Shown here one piece after another: positions 18,425 through 27,770 of a DNA stretch of 64,000 nucleotides. This stretch comes from Paraburkholderia bannensis (GTDB lineage Bacteria; Pseudomonadota; Gammaproteobacteria; Burkholderiales; Burkholderiaceae): assembly GCF_014200455.1 (NCBI RefSeq), contig NZ_JACHBW010000003.1:186001-250000 (forward strand). The letters run 5' to 3'. Made by a program: the position numbers and the translations under genes. Below the pieces are notes generated by a model. That model was given only the letters and a program-made list of their open reading frames with translations. It did no database searches and was not told where the DNA came from. How positions within the stretch are numbered: position 1 is the stretch's first letter; each line of letters begins with the position of its first letter.

Positions 18425-19531
18425 TTGAACCGAGTCCGCACCGGCGCCGAAGCCGAACTGCGCACCGAGAGCGTGCGCGCCTTCAAGTCGCCATCGCCCG
18501 CGCGCCGCGTCTGGTTGCGCTTCAAGCAGCAGCGTCTGGGCTACTGGAGCCTGATTATCTTCATCGTGGCCTTCGTGGCGAGCCTCGCGGGCCCGCTCTG
18601 GTGCAACGACAAGCCCATCGTCGTGCGCTACGACGGCCATCTGTATTTCCCGCTCATCAAGGATTATCCGGAAACGGCCTTTGGCGGCGACTTCCCCACG
18701 CCCGCCGACTATCTCGATCCGTATATCCGCCATCGCTTCGACGCCCCCGGCAATTTCGCGCTTTATCCGCCGAACCCGTACTACTACGATACGCTCAACT
18801 ACTTCTCGAAGGTGCCCAATCCCGCACCGCCGTCGCGGCAGAACTGGCTCGGCACCGATGCGAGCGGGCGCGACCTGTTCGCGCGGCTGCTGTACGGCTT
18901 CAAGGTGTCGGTGGAGTTCGGGCTGGTGCTCACGGCCATCGGCACCGTGCTGGGTGTGCTGGCGGGCGCGTTTCAGGGCTATTTTGGCGGGCGTATCGAC
19001 ATCTTCGGGCAGCGCCTGATCGAGATATGGAGCGCGCTGCCCGAGTTGTATCTGCTCATCATCTTCGCGTCAATCTTCGAGCCGGGCTTCATCCTGCTGA
19101 TCGTGCTGCTGTCGCTGTTCGGCTGGATCGGATTATCGGACTATGTGCGCGCCGAATTTCTGCGCAATCGCAATCAGGACTACGTGATCGCCGCGCGCGC
19201 GATGGGCTTGTCGAACTGGCAGATCATCTGGCGTCACGTGTTGCCCAACAGTCTCACGCCCGTCATCACCTTCCTGCCGTTTCGCATGAGCGGGTCGATT
19301 CTGGCGCTGACGAGCCTGGATTTCCTGGGTCTGGGTGTGCCGCCGCCTACGCCGAGCCTCGGTGAACTGCTCGCGCAGGGCAAGGGCAATCTGGACGCCT
19401 GGTGGATTTCGATGTCGACGTTCGGTGTGCTGGTGGTCACGCTGCTGCTGTTGACCTTCATGGGCGACGCGCTGCGCAACGCGCTCGACACGCGCATCTC
19501 CGACGCCATGAAGGCCGGAGGCAATCAATGA
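18425..19531 (+). CDS. yejE: ABC transporter permease (YejE type)
   Basis: 368 residues from a TTG start at 18425, one base after the yejB stop, with CTGGAGCG as ribosome site inside yejB. DppC/OppC-class permease with an N-terminal TM near 35-60 and a long periplasmic segment containing NWLGTDASGRDLFARLLYG, typical of this subfamily. Later helices enclose the EAA loop AARAMGLSNWQIIWRHVLPN. Translational coupling to yejB is likely. The TTG could be replaced by a downstream start, but the conserved N-terminal region argues for the full length. Confidence 0.93.
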   Translation: MNRVRTGAEAELRTESVRAFKSPSPARRVWLRFKQQRLGYWSLIIFIVAFVASLAGPLWCNDKPIVVRYDGHLYFPLIKDYPETAFGGDFPTPADYLDPYIRHRFDAPGNFALYPPNPYYYDTLNYFSKVPNPAPPSRQNWLGTDASGRDLFARLLYGFKVSVEFGLVLTAIGTVLGVLAGAFQGYFGGRIDIFGQRLIEIWSALPELYLLIIFASIFEPGFILLIVLLSLFGWIGLSDYVRAEFLRNRNQDYVIAARAMGLSNWQIIWRHVLPNSLTPVITFLPFRMSGSILALTSLDFLGLGVPPPTPSLGELLAQGKGNLDAWWISMSTFGVLVVTLLLLTFMGDALRNALDTRISDAMKAGGNQ

Positions 19532-21159
19532 GCGCGCTGTCTGAAACGGTCGGTTCGACCAACGGTGCGCCGTTGCTGTCCATCGAGCATCTGAGCGTGC
19601 GATTCGGCGACACGCTGGCCGTCGACGATATTGCGCTCGCGATCGGGCGCGGCGAGCGCGTGGCGCTGGTGGGCGAATCCGGCTCGGGCAAGACCGTCAC
19701 GGCGCTGGCGATCCTGCGACTGCTGCGCGACGCGCGCATCGACGGCGCGATCCGTCTGGACGGCGACGATCTGCTCGCGAAGAACGAGCGCGCGATGCGC
19801 GGCCTGCGCGGCAACGACATCGCCATGATCTTCCAGGAGCCGATGACGGCCCTGAATCCGCTCTACACGATCGGCGAGCAGATCGCCGAGACCATCGTGC
19901 TGCACGACGGCGTGTCGAAGAAGGAAGCCTACGAGCGCGCGGTGGGGCTGCTGGAGCGTACCGGCATTCCCGAGCCGCGCCGCAGGCTGTTGAGCTATCC
20001 GCATCAGCTTTCGGGCGGGCAGCGGCAGCGCGTGATGATCGCGATGGCGCTCGCGTGCCGTCCGCGTCTGCTGCTGGCGGACGAGCCCACCACGGCGCTC
20101 GACGTGACGATCCGCGGCCAGATTGTCGATCTGCTGCTCGAATTGCAGCGCGAGGAGGCCGAGCGGCGCGGCATGTCCGTGCTGCTGATCACCCACGACC
20201 TGAACCTCGTACGCCGCTTCGCGCAGCGCGTGGCGGTGATGGAGAAGGGCAGGCTGGTGGAAACGGGCCCGGTCGAGCAGATTTTCGAGTCGCCGCAGCA
20301 TGCGTACACGCAGCGGCTGATCGCCAGCCGTCCTGAACGAAACGTGCTGCCCGTGCTGCCGCTCGCGCCGATACTGCTGGAAGCGAAAGACGTAAGCGTC
20401 GATTTCGCCACGAAGCTGCCGGGCTTCCAGGGCTGGTGGCGGCGCGGGCGCTTTCGCGCGGTCAACGACGCGAGCGTGTCGGTGCGCCAGGGCGAGACGC
20501 TGGGCATCGTTGGCGAATCGGGGTCGGGAAAATCGACGCTGGCGATGGCCTTGTTGGGTCTGCAACGGACCGCAGGCGGCGGCGTCGAGTTTCAGGGGCG
20601 GCCGATCGCGAGCTATCAGGGTCGCGAGCGGCTCGGACTGCGCTCGCATCTACAGGTCGTCTTTCAGGATCCGTTCAGTTCGCTTTCACCGCGCCAGACC
20701 ATCGAGCGCATCGTGGGGGAGGGGCTGGCGCTGCATCGGCCCGAGCTGTCCGCCGACGAGCGCCGCAAGCGCATCGTCGCGGTCCTGCGCGAAGTGGGAC
20801 TCGACCGCACGGCGCTGCAACGCTATCCGCACGAGTTTTCCGGCGGGCAGCGTCAGCGCATTGCCATTGCGCGCACGCTGGTGCTGGAGCCGCGCGTGAT
20901 CGTGCTGGATGAACCGACCAGCGCGCTCGACGTCTCGATCCAGCAGCAGGTGCTGCGATTGTTGACGGAATTGCAACGCAAATACAACCTGGGCTACGTA
21001 TTCATCAGCCATGACCTGGCGGTGATCGGGGCAATGGCGCATCGCGTGGCCGTGATGCAGAACGGCGAAATCGTCGAAGCCGGAGATGTAACAAAAATCT
21101 TTGACGACCCCAGTCATGCTTACACGCGAAAGTTGCTGAAAGCTGCCTTCGTTCGCTGA
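19528..21159 (+). CDS. yejF: ABC transporter ATP-binding protein, fused double ATPase (YejF type)
   Basis: 543 residues; start ATG 19528 overlaps the yejE stop (ATGA). Two complete ABC cassettes: Walker A GESGSGKT (49-56) and GESGSGKS (about 328), signatures LSGGQRQRV and FSGGQRQRI, Walker [12 protein letters not shown] and [11 protein letters not shown]. Each half carries the oligopeptide-type C-terminal region ([13 protein letters not shown] and [13 protein letters not shown]). It energises import through YejBE. No terminator with a T-run was seen; a 17-base palindrome lies 26 bases downstream. Confidence 0.96.
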   Translation: MSALSETVGSTNGAPLLSIEHLSVRFGDTLAVDDIALAIGRGERVALVGESGSGKTVTALAILRLLRDARIDGAIRLDGDDLLAKNERAMRGLRGNDIAMIFQEPMTALNPLYTIGEQIAETIVLHDGVSKKEAYERAVGLLERTGIPEPRRRLLSYPHQLSGGQRQRVMIAMALACRPRLLLADEPTTALDVTIRGQIVDLLLELQREEAERRGMSVLLITHDLNLVRRFAQRVAVMEKGRLVETGPVEQIFESPQHAYTQRLIASRPERNVLPVLPLAPILLEAKDVSVDFATKLPGFQGWWRRGRFRAVNDASVSVRQGETLGIVGESGSGKSTLAMALLGLQRTAGGGVEFQGRPIASYQGRERLGLRSHLQVVFQDPFSSLSPRQTIERIVGEGLALHRPELSADERRKRIVAVLREVGLDRTALQRYPHEFSGGQRQRIAIARTLVLEPRVIVLDEPTSALDVSIQQQVLRLLTELQRKYNLGYVFISHDLAVIGAMAHRVAVMQNGEIVEAGDVTKIFDDPSHAYTRKLLKAAFVR

Positions 21160-21185
21160 ACGTCCTGAGAACTTTAGGGGGATTT

Positions 21186-21202
21186 TTGGTGAAATTCACC
21201 AA
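21186..21202. promoter_or_regulatory. Perfect inverted repeat upstream of the NlpC/P60 gene promoter
   Basis: TTGGTGAA-A-TTCACCAA, 8-bp arms around one base, centred 45 bases before the -35 of the following promoter. Its size and place suit an operator or activator site; it has no T-run, so it is not an intrinsic terminator. Confidence 0.55.
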
Positions 21203-21238
21203 TGAGGTGCGCGTCGCGATTGAATTTTTCTATTTGTT

Positions 21239-21267
21239 TTGACACACAAATACTATCTGGCTAGTAT
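21239..21267 (+). promoter_or_regulatory. sigma70 promoter of the NlpC/P60 gene
   Basis: Consensus -35 TTGACA (21239-21244), 17-base spacer, TAGTAT (21262-21267), leaving a leader of about 45 nt before the ATG at 21320. Confidence 0.85.
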
Positions 21268-21319
21268 CGTCCAAACTTTTCTTCTAACTCCCTGATTTAC
21301 GGGCAATTTCTACCGACCC

Positions 21320-22039
21320 ATGCAGCACCGATACCTGACCCAGGCTTGCACGCGAGTCGTCGCCGGCATGTTCATCGGCGTACTGATGGCAGCAGCTAAC
21401 GGCGCATTTGCCGACGAAGCCAGCAGCTTTAACCAGAATGTCTCATTCGCCCCCTCCAGCCAGGCGAATTCGCAGTCGCTTCCCTCGGCCCAGGCGGCCG
21501 TTCAAAACGCTCCTTCCGCACCCGCAGGCACGCAATCCGCACCGGCACCGTCCGAAGGCGGCGCGCGCGCATTTCTTTCGGGCATGGCCGGCAAGGCAGG
21601 CGACGTCGTTGTTGGCGCCCTGAACATGATCGGTGTGCGTTACCGCTGGGGCGGCAACACGCCGGATTCGGGTCTCGATTGCAGCGGCTTCGTGCGCTAC
21701 GTGTTCCAGGACACGCTGGGCATGAACCTGCCGCGCCGCGCTGAAGAAATGAGCCGGGTTGGCGAAAAGGTGAGCATGAGCAACCTGAAGCCGGGCGACC
21801 TCGTGTTCTTCAATACAATGCGCCGCACCTTCTCGCACGTTGGCATTTACATCGGCGACAACAAGTTCGTGCACTCGCCGTCCACCGGCAGCACGATCCG
21901 TGTCGACGATCTGGACGACGGTTACTGGGAAAAGCGTTTCACGGGCGCTCGCCGTATCGAGACCTCGTTCACGCCGGACCAGCAGCAAAGCTTCAAGCAG
22001 CGCGTGAGCGCGCAGTTTGATACCACCGGCGGTAACTGA
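21320..22039 (+). CDS. NlpC/P60 family peptidoglycan endopeptidase
   Basis: 239 residues: N-terminal signal/membrane segment (about 10-31, cleavage after AFA), a low-complexity Ser/Gln/Ala/Pro linker (33-80) and a C-terminal NlpC/P60 domain (92-220). The catalytic triad is visible: Cys121 in LDCSGFV, His173 in FSHVGIY and His185 in KFVHSP. Such enzymes cut D-Glu-DAP or DAP-DAP bonds and resemble E. coli MepS, but no lipobox is present. It has its own consensus promoter and terminator. Precise bond specificity is unknown. Confidence 0.93.
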   Translation: MQHRYLTQACTRVVAGMFIGVLMAAANGAFADEASSFNQNVSFAPSSQANSQSLPSAQAAVQNAPSAPAGTQSAPAPSEGGARAFLSGMAGKAGDVVVGALNMIGVRYRWGGNTPDSGLDCSGFVRYVFQDTLGMNLPRRAEEMSRVGEKVSMSNLKPGDLVFFNTMRRTFSHVGIYIGDNKFVHSPSTGSTIRVDDLDDGYWEKRFTGARRIETSFTPDQQQSFKQRVSAQFDTTGGN

Positions 22040-22078
22040 TTTCCGATTCATGATTCGGTAGTCGCAAAGCCTGTGCCC

Positions 22079-22113
22079 AAAAAAAAGCCTGCTTCGTTGG
22101 AGCAGGCTTTTTT
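22079..22113. terminator. Bidirectional intrinsic terminator
   Basis: AAAGCCTGCT / AGCAGGCTTT stem (22084-22093, 22101-22110), loop TCGTTGG. An A-run on the left and a T-run on the right serve the rightward NlpC/P60 gene and the leftward patatin gene. Confidence 0.93.
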
Positions 22114-22146
22114 GCGTCTGGAGTGCTTAAAGCGCACCGCCAGCAC

Positions 22147-23133
22147 TCAGGCTTGGGCGCTGCGTGCCGCGGCAAGCTTGCGTTCGATTTCCGCCGCGGC
22201 GCGTGCACCGGCTTCCTCGCCCGCGAGGATTGCGGCGTTGCGCTGCGTGAAGTCGCTGCTCGACATCGCATTCAGGCTCGGGCGGATCACCACGTCGGCG
22301 TATTTGTCCAGTTCGTAGGTTTTGATCGACTGGCCCATGATCGTGAAGGTCTGCATCAGCACGTCGAACTGGCTCAATGTCGAAGCCGATTCCGGTCGCG
22401 ACGAAATATCCACTGCAATCACGAAATCGGCGCCCATTTTCTTTGCGAACGAAGCGGGCACCGGGCTCACCAGGCCACCATCGACGTATTCGTGGCCGCC
22501 GATCTTCACCGGCTCGAAAATCGACGGAATGCTGCACGAGGCGCGCACGGCGATGCCGGTATTGCCGCGCTGGAACAGGATCGGCTGGCCGGTCTGCAGA
22601 TCGGTGGAGACGACCCCGAGCGGCTTGTTCATCTTCTCGATCGGTCGGTCGTGCAAGGTGGTGTTGAGGAAGTTCTGCAGCGCCACGCCTTGCAGGATGC
22701 CGCGCGTGCGGAACGGCATGGCCCAGTCGCTGATCGAGGCTTCGTCCATCGTCAGCGCGAGCTTGTTGAGCGCGAATCCGTTCATGCCTGAGGCGTAGAG
22801 CGCCGCGACCACCGAACCGGCGCTCGTGCCCGTCACCAGATCGACCTGGATATTGCGGGCTTCCAGCGCCTTGATCACGCCGATGTGCGCAAACCCGCGT
22901 GCAGCACCGCCGCCGAGCGCCAGCCCCACGCGGATCGGGCGCTGCGTACGCGCGACGGGGGGCGCAACGACCTGCGGCTTGTTATCGGGCGATTGAGCGC
23001 CGGTCGTGCAGGCGGCGAGCACGCTGGAAGCGGCCGCGAGCGAAAAGTGGCGGCGGCGCAGCGAAAACGCGGATGACGAATCGGAACCGGACTGCGCAGT
23101 GGATGCAAAATCGGACTTCGAACTGGGCTTCAA
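22147..23133 (-). CDS. Patatin-like phospholipase lipoprotein
   Basis: 328 residues. The N-terminus has a twin-arginine-like RRRHF at about 26-30 then a hydrophobic run ending in the lipobox LAAC (Cys42), so it is probably a lipoprotein. The patatin domain (about 67-270) has oxyanion loop GGGAARG (74-80), nucleophile Ser104 in GTSAGS and Asp218 in YVDGG, the complete Ser-Asp dyad. It is RssA/YchK-like in layout. It probably hydrolyses acyl esters of lipids; substrate unknown. It converges with the NlpC/P60 gene and diverges from gltX across 489 bases. Confidence 0.92.
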   Translation of the reverse strand: MKPSSKSDFASTAQSGSDSSSAFSLRRRHFSLAAASSVLAACTTGAQSPDNKPQVVAPPVARTQRPIRVGLALGGGAARGFAHIGVIKALEARNIQVDLVTGTSAGSVVAALYASGMNGFALNKLALTMDEASISDWAMPFRTRGILQGVALQNFLNTTLHDRPIEKMNKPLGVVSTDLQTGQPILFQRGNTGIAVRASCSIPSIFEPVKIGGHEYVDGGLVSPVPASFAKKMGADFVIAVDISSRPESASTLSQFDVLMQTFTIMGQSIKTYELDKYADVVIRPSLNAMSSSDFTQRNAAILAGEEAGARAAAEIERKLAAARSAQA

Positions 23134-23622
23134 GCAATTTCTCCAGGCGGCGTGCGGACAAGCGTGCCAGGCGTGTAGCGGCCGCGCCGCGTTTGTTCTA
23201 TCGACCCGCGTGGGCGGGCCGCTTCAGGCCGGCGAGGTTACCAGCGCGCCGACATCATAAGGCAAAGCGCCCCGCGCGCACGGCTTGTGCGTGTAACGCC
23301 ATGTGACGCTCAATGCGACATGAATTTCGCTCCGAAACACCGTCATGCGTGTGAATGGCGGCGGTCATTGCGCAAGCCATTGGCCACGCCTTTGCCCCCC
23401 CGCGTCCAGGGGCGGCCGAAGCGCCCGGCGGCGGGTATAATCGCGTCTCTGATTTTCCCGGTTTTTCGTTCGCTTTCGGCGCCGCGCTGTGCCAGCTGCA
23501 AGCCGGTCACACGCCCTGCGCCGCGAACCTACGCTGTCCGCCGTCGCCCGCATCTGCGCCCTTCGTCAGCGTGAGGCAATGCGAGCCGGCCGCGCGATTG
23601 CACCGTCCTAGAGTATTCGCCC
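23134..23622. other. Divergent intergenic region patatin/gltX
   Basis: 489 bases with promoters expected for both genes. A perfect -10 TATAAT at 23436-23441 reads rightward toward gltX, but the matching -35 region (CGGCCG at the right spacing) is GC-rich and non-consensus. No gene or RNA was recognised; the open frames crossing it are continuations of antisense frames. Confidence 0.5.
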
Positions 23623-25044
23623 ATGACCACAACTCCCGTCCGTACCCGTTTCGCGCCGAGCCCGACCGGCTTCATTCACCTCGGCAATATTCGCTCCGCG
23701 CTTTATCCGTGGGCCTTCGCGCGCCACAACAAGGGCACCTTCGTGCTGCGGATCGAGGACACCGACGTCGAGCGTTCGACCTCCGAAGCCGTGGACGCGA
23801 TCATCGAAGGTATGGCGTGGCTCGGCCTCGATTTCGACGAAGGCCCGTTCTACCAGATGCAGCGCATGGACCGTTACCGCGAAGTGCTCGCGCAAATGCA
23901 GCAGCAGGGCCTCGTGTACCCGTGCTACATGTCGACCGAAGAACTCGACGCGTTGCGCGAGCGCCAGCGTGAAGCCGGCGAGAAGCCGCGCTACGACGGC
24001 ACGTGGCGCCCGGAACAGGGCAAGGTGCTGCCCACGCCGCCCGAGGGCGTGCAGCCGGTCCTGCGTTTCCGCAATCCGCTGACGGGCGTGGTCGCATGGG
24101 ACGACGCCGTGAAGGGCCGTGTCGAAATCTCCAACGAAGAACTCGACGATCTGGTGATCGCGCGTCCGGACGGCACCCCCACCTACAACTTCTGCGTGGT
24201 GGTGGACGATCTCGACATGAAAATCACGCACGTGATCCGTGGCGACGACCACGTGAACAACACGCCGCGCCAGATCAACATCCTGCGCGCGCTGGGCGGC
24301 GAGCCGCCGGTCTACGCCCACCTGCCGACCGTGCTCAACGAGCAGGGCGAGAAGATGAGCAAGCGCCACGGCGCGATGAGCGTGATGGGCTATCGCGACG
24401 CCGGTTATCTGCCGGAAGCGGTGCTGAATTATCTGGCGCGTCTGGGCTGGTCGCACGGCGACGCGGAAGTGTTCACCCGCGAGCAGTTCGTCGATTGGTT
24501 CGATCTGGATCACCTCGGCAAGTCGCCGGCGCAGTACGACCACAACAAGCTCAACTGGCTGAATAACCACTACCTGAAGAGCGTCGATAACGCGCGTCTG
24601 GCTGAACTGGCCAAGCCGTTCCTCGCCGCACTGGGCGTGAACGAAGCGGCGCTCAGCAGTGGGGCGCCGCTCGAAGGCGTGGTGGCGCTCTTCAAGGACC
24701 GCGCCAACACCGTCAAGGAAGTGGCCGAAAGCGCAGCAATGTTCTACCGCGAGCCGCAGCCGGAAGCGGACGCCATTGCCCAGCACGTCACGGACGTGGT
24801 GCGCCCGGCGCTGGCCGATCTGTTGACGGCGCTCAAGGCGGCGGATTGGGAAAAGGCCGCGATCTCGGCAGCATTCAAGGCAACGCTTGCCACGCACAAG
24901 CTCAAGATGCCGCAACTGGCGATGCCGGTGCGTCTGTTCGTGGCGGGCACGACGCACACGCCAGCCATCGACGCGGTACTCGAATTGTTCGGCCGTGACG
25001 TGGTGGTCAACCGCATCGAAAAGGGTATTTCTGCGGCTTTATAA
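23623..25044 (+). CDS. gltX: Glutamyl-tRNA synthetase
   Basis: 473-residue class I synthetase. HIGH-type signature HLGN (19-22) in [30 protein letters not shown] nearby, and KMSKRHGA near residue 244. The C-terminal helical anticodon-binding part follows. It charges tRNA-Glu, whose three genes lie only 0.4-1 kb downstream. No zinc-binding CxC set typical of some GluRS was noticed. The stop is followed by a perfect 11-bp inverted repeat. Confidence 0.97.
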   Translation: MTTTPVRTRFAPSPTGFIHLGNIRSALYPWAFARHNKGTFVLRIEDTDVERSTSEAVDAIIEGMAWLGLDFDEGPFYQMQRMDRYREVLAQMQQQGLVYPCYMSTEELDALRERQREAGEKPRYDGTWRPEQGKVLPTPPEGVQPVLRFRNPLTGVVAWDDAVKGRVEISNEELDDLVIARPDGTPTYNFCVVVDDLDMKITHVIRGDDHVNNTPRQINILRALGGEPPVYAHLPTVLNEQGEKMSKRHGAMSVMGYRDAGYLPEAVLNYLARLGWSHGDAEVFTREQFVDWFDLDHLGKSPAQYDHNKLNWLNNHYLKSVDNARLAELAKPFLAALGVNEAALSSGAPLEGVVALFKDRANTVKEVAESAAMFYREPQPEADAIAQHVTDVVRPALADLLTALKAADWEKAAISAAFKATLATHKLKMPQLAMPVRLFVAGTTHTPAIDAVLELFGRDVVVNRIEKGISAAL

Positions 25045-25059
25045 AAAACTGAAATTTTT

Positions 25060-25087
25060 CTTGCTCTGGCACTAGCGCCAGAGCAAG
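25060..25087. repeat. Perfect inverted repeat after gltX
   Basis: CTTGCTCTGGC / GCCAGAGCAAG (11 bp, loop ACTAGC), 15 bases after the gltX stop. It lacks a downstream T-run (AAGTCCTG follows), so it may be a weak or factor-assisted terminator or an mRNA 3'-end stabiliser. Confidence 0.75.
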
Positions 25088-25221
25088 AAGTCCTGTAGTA
25101 TTCGGTCTCCTCTGAACGGGGAACGCAAGAAAAGCAGCAGATCTTGCGGAAAGTACCTCGAATCAAGCAACGAAGTTTCGCCAAAGCTTCAAAGCGTAGC
25201 AAAAAAATGATTCGAAAGTGC

Positions 25222-25250
25222 TTGACAAGCGAAAAAATGCAGTTTAAAAT
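25222..25250 (+). promoter_or_regulatory. sigma70 promoter of the tRNA-Ala/Glu/Asp cluster
   Basis: TTGACA (25222-25227), 17-base spacer, TAAAAT (25245-25250), 18 bases before tRNA-Ala. Strong consensus, consistent with stable-RNA expression. Confidence 0.92.
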
Positions 25251-25268
25251 TTCGCTTCTGTTTTGCAA

Positions 25269-25344
<76 letters not shown>

Positions 25345-25399
25345 ACAAAGCAGAGTGTTTGGCAGTAAAGTGTAGCAAGGCATTATCTGAAAAGATTAT

Positions 25400-25475
25400 G
25401 TCCCCTTCGTCTAGAGGCCTAGGACATCACCCTTTCACGGTGAGTACAGGGGTTCGAATCCCCTAGGGGACGCCA
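25400..25475 (+). tRNA. tRNA-Glu(TTC), copy 1
   Basis: 76 nt. Acceptor GTCCCCT/AGGGGAC, discriminator G, encoded CCA. Anticodon stem TCACC/GGTGA around CTTTCAC gives TTC (25434-25436). Confidence 0.97.
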
Positions 25476-25550
25476 GACATAGGCGTCGTCAACGTGGTTG
25501 ACGCAGCAGCAGGTGGGGCTAACTGACACCCATCTGTCATGTCATAAGTT

Positions 25551-25627
25551 GGAGCGGTAGTTCAGTTGGTTAGAATACCGGCCTGTCACGCCGGGGGTCG
25601 CGGGTTCGAGTCCCGTCCGCTCCGCCA
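25551..25627 (+). tRNA. tRNA-Asp(GTC), copy 1
   Basis: 77 nt. Acceptor GGAGCGG/CCGCTCC, discriminator G, encoded CCA. Anticodon loop CTGTCAC gives GTC (25585-25587). Confidence 0.97.
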
Positions 25628-25632
25628 GATAG

Positions 25633-25665
25633 AAGCCCGCTCAGAAAGCGTGAGTGGGCTTTTTA
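25633..25665 (+). terminator. Intrinsic terminator inside the tRNA cluster
   Basis: AAGCCCGCTCA / TGAGTGGGCTT (one G-T pair), loop GAAAGCG, then TTTT. It lies between tRNA-Asp copy 1 and tRNA-Glu copy 2, so downstream copies need readthrough or another promoter, which I could not identify. Confidence 0.8.
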
Positions 25666-25702
25666 GTTGTAGTGGTAAAAGTTTAAGGCGTCAGCCTGTG
25701 TT

Positions 25703-25778
25703 GTCCCCTTCGTCTAGAGGCCTAGGACATCACCCTTTCACGGTGAGTACAGGGGTTCGAATCCCCTAGGGGACGCCA
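25703..25778 (+). tRNA. tRNA-Glu(TTC), copy 2
   Basis: 76 nt, identical by eye to copy 1; anticodon TTC at 25737-25739. Preceded by GCCTGTGTT, which also precedes copy 3. Confidence 0.97.
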
Positions 25779-25830
25779 AATTTAAAGCGGCGCCAGAGCA
25801 GTAAGGCGACGCGGGCAGTCAAGCAGTACT

Positions 25831-25907
25831 GGAGCGGTAGTTCAGTTGGTTAGAATACCGGCCTGTCACGCCGGGGGTCGCGGGTTCGAGTCCCGTCCGC
25901 TCCGCCA
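25831..25907 (+). tRNA. tRNA-Asp(GTC), copy 2
   Basis: 77 nt, identical by eye to copy 1; anticodon GTC at 25865-25867; encoded CCA. Confidence 0.97.
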
Positions 25908-25963
25908 GATTTAGTTATCCGGCAGTTTCGGGTAGCATGTAGTTCAAGGCGCAAGCCTGTGTT

Positions 25964-26039
25964 GTCCCCTTCGTCTAGAGGCCTAGGACATCACCCTTTC
26001 ACGGTGAGTACAGGGGTTCGAATCCCCTAGGGGACGCCA
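25964..26039 (+). tRNA. tRNA-Glu(TTC), copy 3
   Basis: 76 nt, identical by eye to copies 1 and 2; anticodon TTC; encoded CCA. The upstream spacer has a small AGGC-GCAA-GCCT hairpin. Confidence 0.97.
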
Positions 26040-26119
26040 AATTCAAAGTGGCGCCACAAGCAGTCAAGGCGACGCCGCCAGCGGGATCTAACCGACGCCC
26101 GCCGGTGATGCAGCAAGCT

Positions 26120-26196
26120 GGAGCGGTAGTTCAGTCGGTTAGAATACCGGCCTGTCACGCCGGGGGTCGCGGGTTCGAGTCCCGTCCGCTCCGCCA
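26120..26196 (+). tRNA. tRNA-Asp(GTC), copy 3
   Basis: 77 nt, same as copies 1 and 2 except one D-loop change (CAGTCGG for CAGTTGG); anticodon GTC; encoded CCA. Confidence 0.97.
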
Positions 26197-26200
26197 GATC

Positions 26201-26233
26201 AAAGCCCGCTGGGTCAAACCAGCGGGCTTTTTC
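26201..26233 (+). terminator. Intrinsic terminator ending the tRNA cluster
   Basis: Perfect 12-bp stem AAAGCCCGCTGG / CCAGCGGGCTTT with loop GTCAAA, then TTCTATTTCTC. Related in sequence to the internal terminator at 25633. Confidence 0.93.
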
Positions 26234-26383
26234 TATTTCTCTTTCTTTTTGCCTCCTGCCGATTCCCCCGGTCTGTACGGACAAACGGCCATTGCCTGCG
26301 CCCGCGCGTTATCGTAGCGTTGTCGAAACCTCGAATTTCGCGCTCGCCGCCATGCTTGCCGTTTTATTTGCCGTCTGACCGCC

Positions 26384-26848
26384 ATGTTCGCTCCGAACGA
26401 CATTCCATCGCGCTTCCAGCTGCGCCACGCCTCCATGGACGACTTCGAGTTCGCGGAGGCGCTCACGCGCCGCAACATGGGCGGCTACTATCAGCGGCAT
26501 CATCTGATCTGGCGCGGCGATCTCTTTCTTGCCAGCTACCGCGAATCGGAAAATTTTATTCTCGAACTCGATGGCGAGGACATTGGCGTGCTGCGCGTAA
26601 CGCAGGAGAACGATTCGCTGCACATCCGCGACGTGCAGATCGCCGAAGGCTATCGCGGCAACGGCGCGGGCACATTTCTGCTCGACATTTCCCACCGCTG
26701 GGCGCGCGAGCGTGGCTTGCGCGAACTGCAGTTGCGTGTGTTCGTCGATAATCCTGCGGCGCGGCTTTATCTGCGCATGGGTTATCGCGTAGCGGGGCCA
26801 CGCCTGGCGCGGCTGGGCTCGATCCGGCACATGACGCGGCCGGTCTGA
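26384..26848 (+). CDS. GNAT family N-acetyltransferase
   Basis: 154 residues. The GNAT acetyl-CoA-binding motif A is DVQIAEGYRGNGAGTFLLDI (about 86-105), with the R-G-x-G-x-G pyrophosphate loop, and motif B follows with VFVDNPAARLYLRMGYR. The N-terminal region (MDDFEFAEALTRRNMGGYYQ) resembles a group of small cytoplasmic acetyltransferases of unknown substrate. It is a single gene between the tRNA cluster and a convergent AraC regulator. Target (protein or small molecule) cannot be told. Confidence 0.88.
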   Translation: MFAPNDIPSRFQLRHASMDDFEFAEALTRRNMGGYYQRHHLIWRGDLFLASYRESENFILELDGEDIGVLRVTQENDSLHIRDVQIAEGYRGNGAGTFLLDISHRWARERGLRELQLRVFVDNPAARLYLRMGYRVAGPRLARLGSIRHMTRPV

Positions 26849-26882
26849 GCCGCCATTTTCCGGGCTTCGAAGCGATCGCGCG

Positions 26883-27770
26883 TTATACGTCATGGGGCGC
26901 CGCTATCGGCTCGCCGTTGGTCACGTCCTCTTCGCGCTGATCGTCTTCGCTTTCGCCCGTGCCACGTGCAATGAAGGCTCGCGGGCTTTCGCCAAACGCG
27001 CGGCGGAACATCGCCGAAAACGCACTCTGACTTTGATAACCCAGTTCCTGCGCGACCACCGACATCGGCTTGCCCTGATTCAGTAGCGGAATCGCGCGCG
27101 CCAGGATCGCCTGCTGTCGCCACTGCGAAAAACTCACGCCCAGTTCCTGACGGAACAGCCGCGCGATGGTGCGTGTGCTGGCTCCCACCTGCGCGGCCCA
27201 ATGTTCGAGCGAACCCGGCCCGGCCGGATCGGCGATCAAGGCTTCGCAGAGCGAGCGCAGGCGCTTTTCCTCGGGCATCGGCACGGCGAGCGGCAAGGGC
27301 GCGGAACGTGTGATCTCGTCCAACGCCACCGCGCCGAGCAGACGTTCGCGCGTAGGCCCAATGGCACGTTGGTCGAAAGCGGCAATCGCTTCGCGCAGCA
27401 GCCCCGACACCTCGACCACACGGCACGCATCGAGCCCCGGCGGAATCACCGAGGCGTCGACATAGAGCGTGCGCAAAAACGCATCCTCGACGATGGACAC
27501 TTCGTGCGTCACATGCGGCGGCACCCAGATCGCGCGCGACGGCGGCACCATCCAGGTCGTGCCGGGCGTGGCCATACGCAGCACGCCGCGCGACGCGTAG
27601 GCGAGTTGCGCCCAGGCGTGCGTGTGACGAGCGATGCGTACGCCCGCTGCCATGGGCCGCGAGCGCACGCGAATCGGGTGCTCGCTGGTCGGCTCGAACT
27701 CGCGCGGAATATCGGCGAGTTCGGCCGGTGGCGAGGGATCGGGCAGCGAGAAGAACGTGGCGGAAGGCAT
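26883..27770 (-). CDS. AraC family transcriptional regulator
   Basis: 295 residues from ATG 27770 (MPSATFFSLPDPSPPAELAD); a longer frame to 27884 exists but its extra part is poorly conserved in style. The N-terminal cupin (about 40-130) holds HTHAWAQLAYASRGVLRM and WVPPHVTHEV, as in AraC members whose family often controls divergent exporters or metabolic genes. The C-terminal double HTH (about 190-285) contains WAAQVGASTRTIARLFRQEL and ELGYQSQSAFSAMFRRAFGE. It ends in an acidic tail. Divergent from the cyclotransferase gene, which may be its target (inference). Confidence 0.9.
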   Translation of the reverse strand: MPSATFFSLPDPSPPAELADIPREFEPTSEHPIRVRSRPMAAGVRIARHTHAWAQLAYASRGVLRMATPGTTWMVPPSRAIWVPPHVTHEVSIVEDAFLRTLYVDASVIPPGLDACRVVEVSGLLREAIAAFDQRAIGPTRERLLGAVALDEITRSAPLPLAVPMPEEKRLRSLCEALIADPAGPGSLEHWAAQVGASTRTIARLFRQELGVSFSQWRQQAILARAIPLLNQGKPMSVVAQELGYQSQSAFSAMFRRAFGESPRAFIARGTGESEDDQREEDVTNGEPIAAPHDV

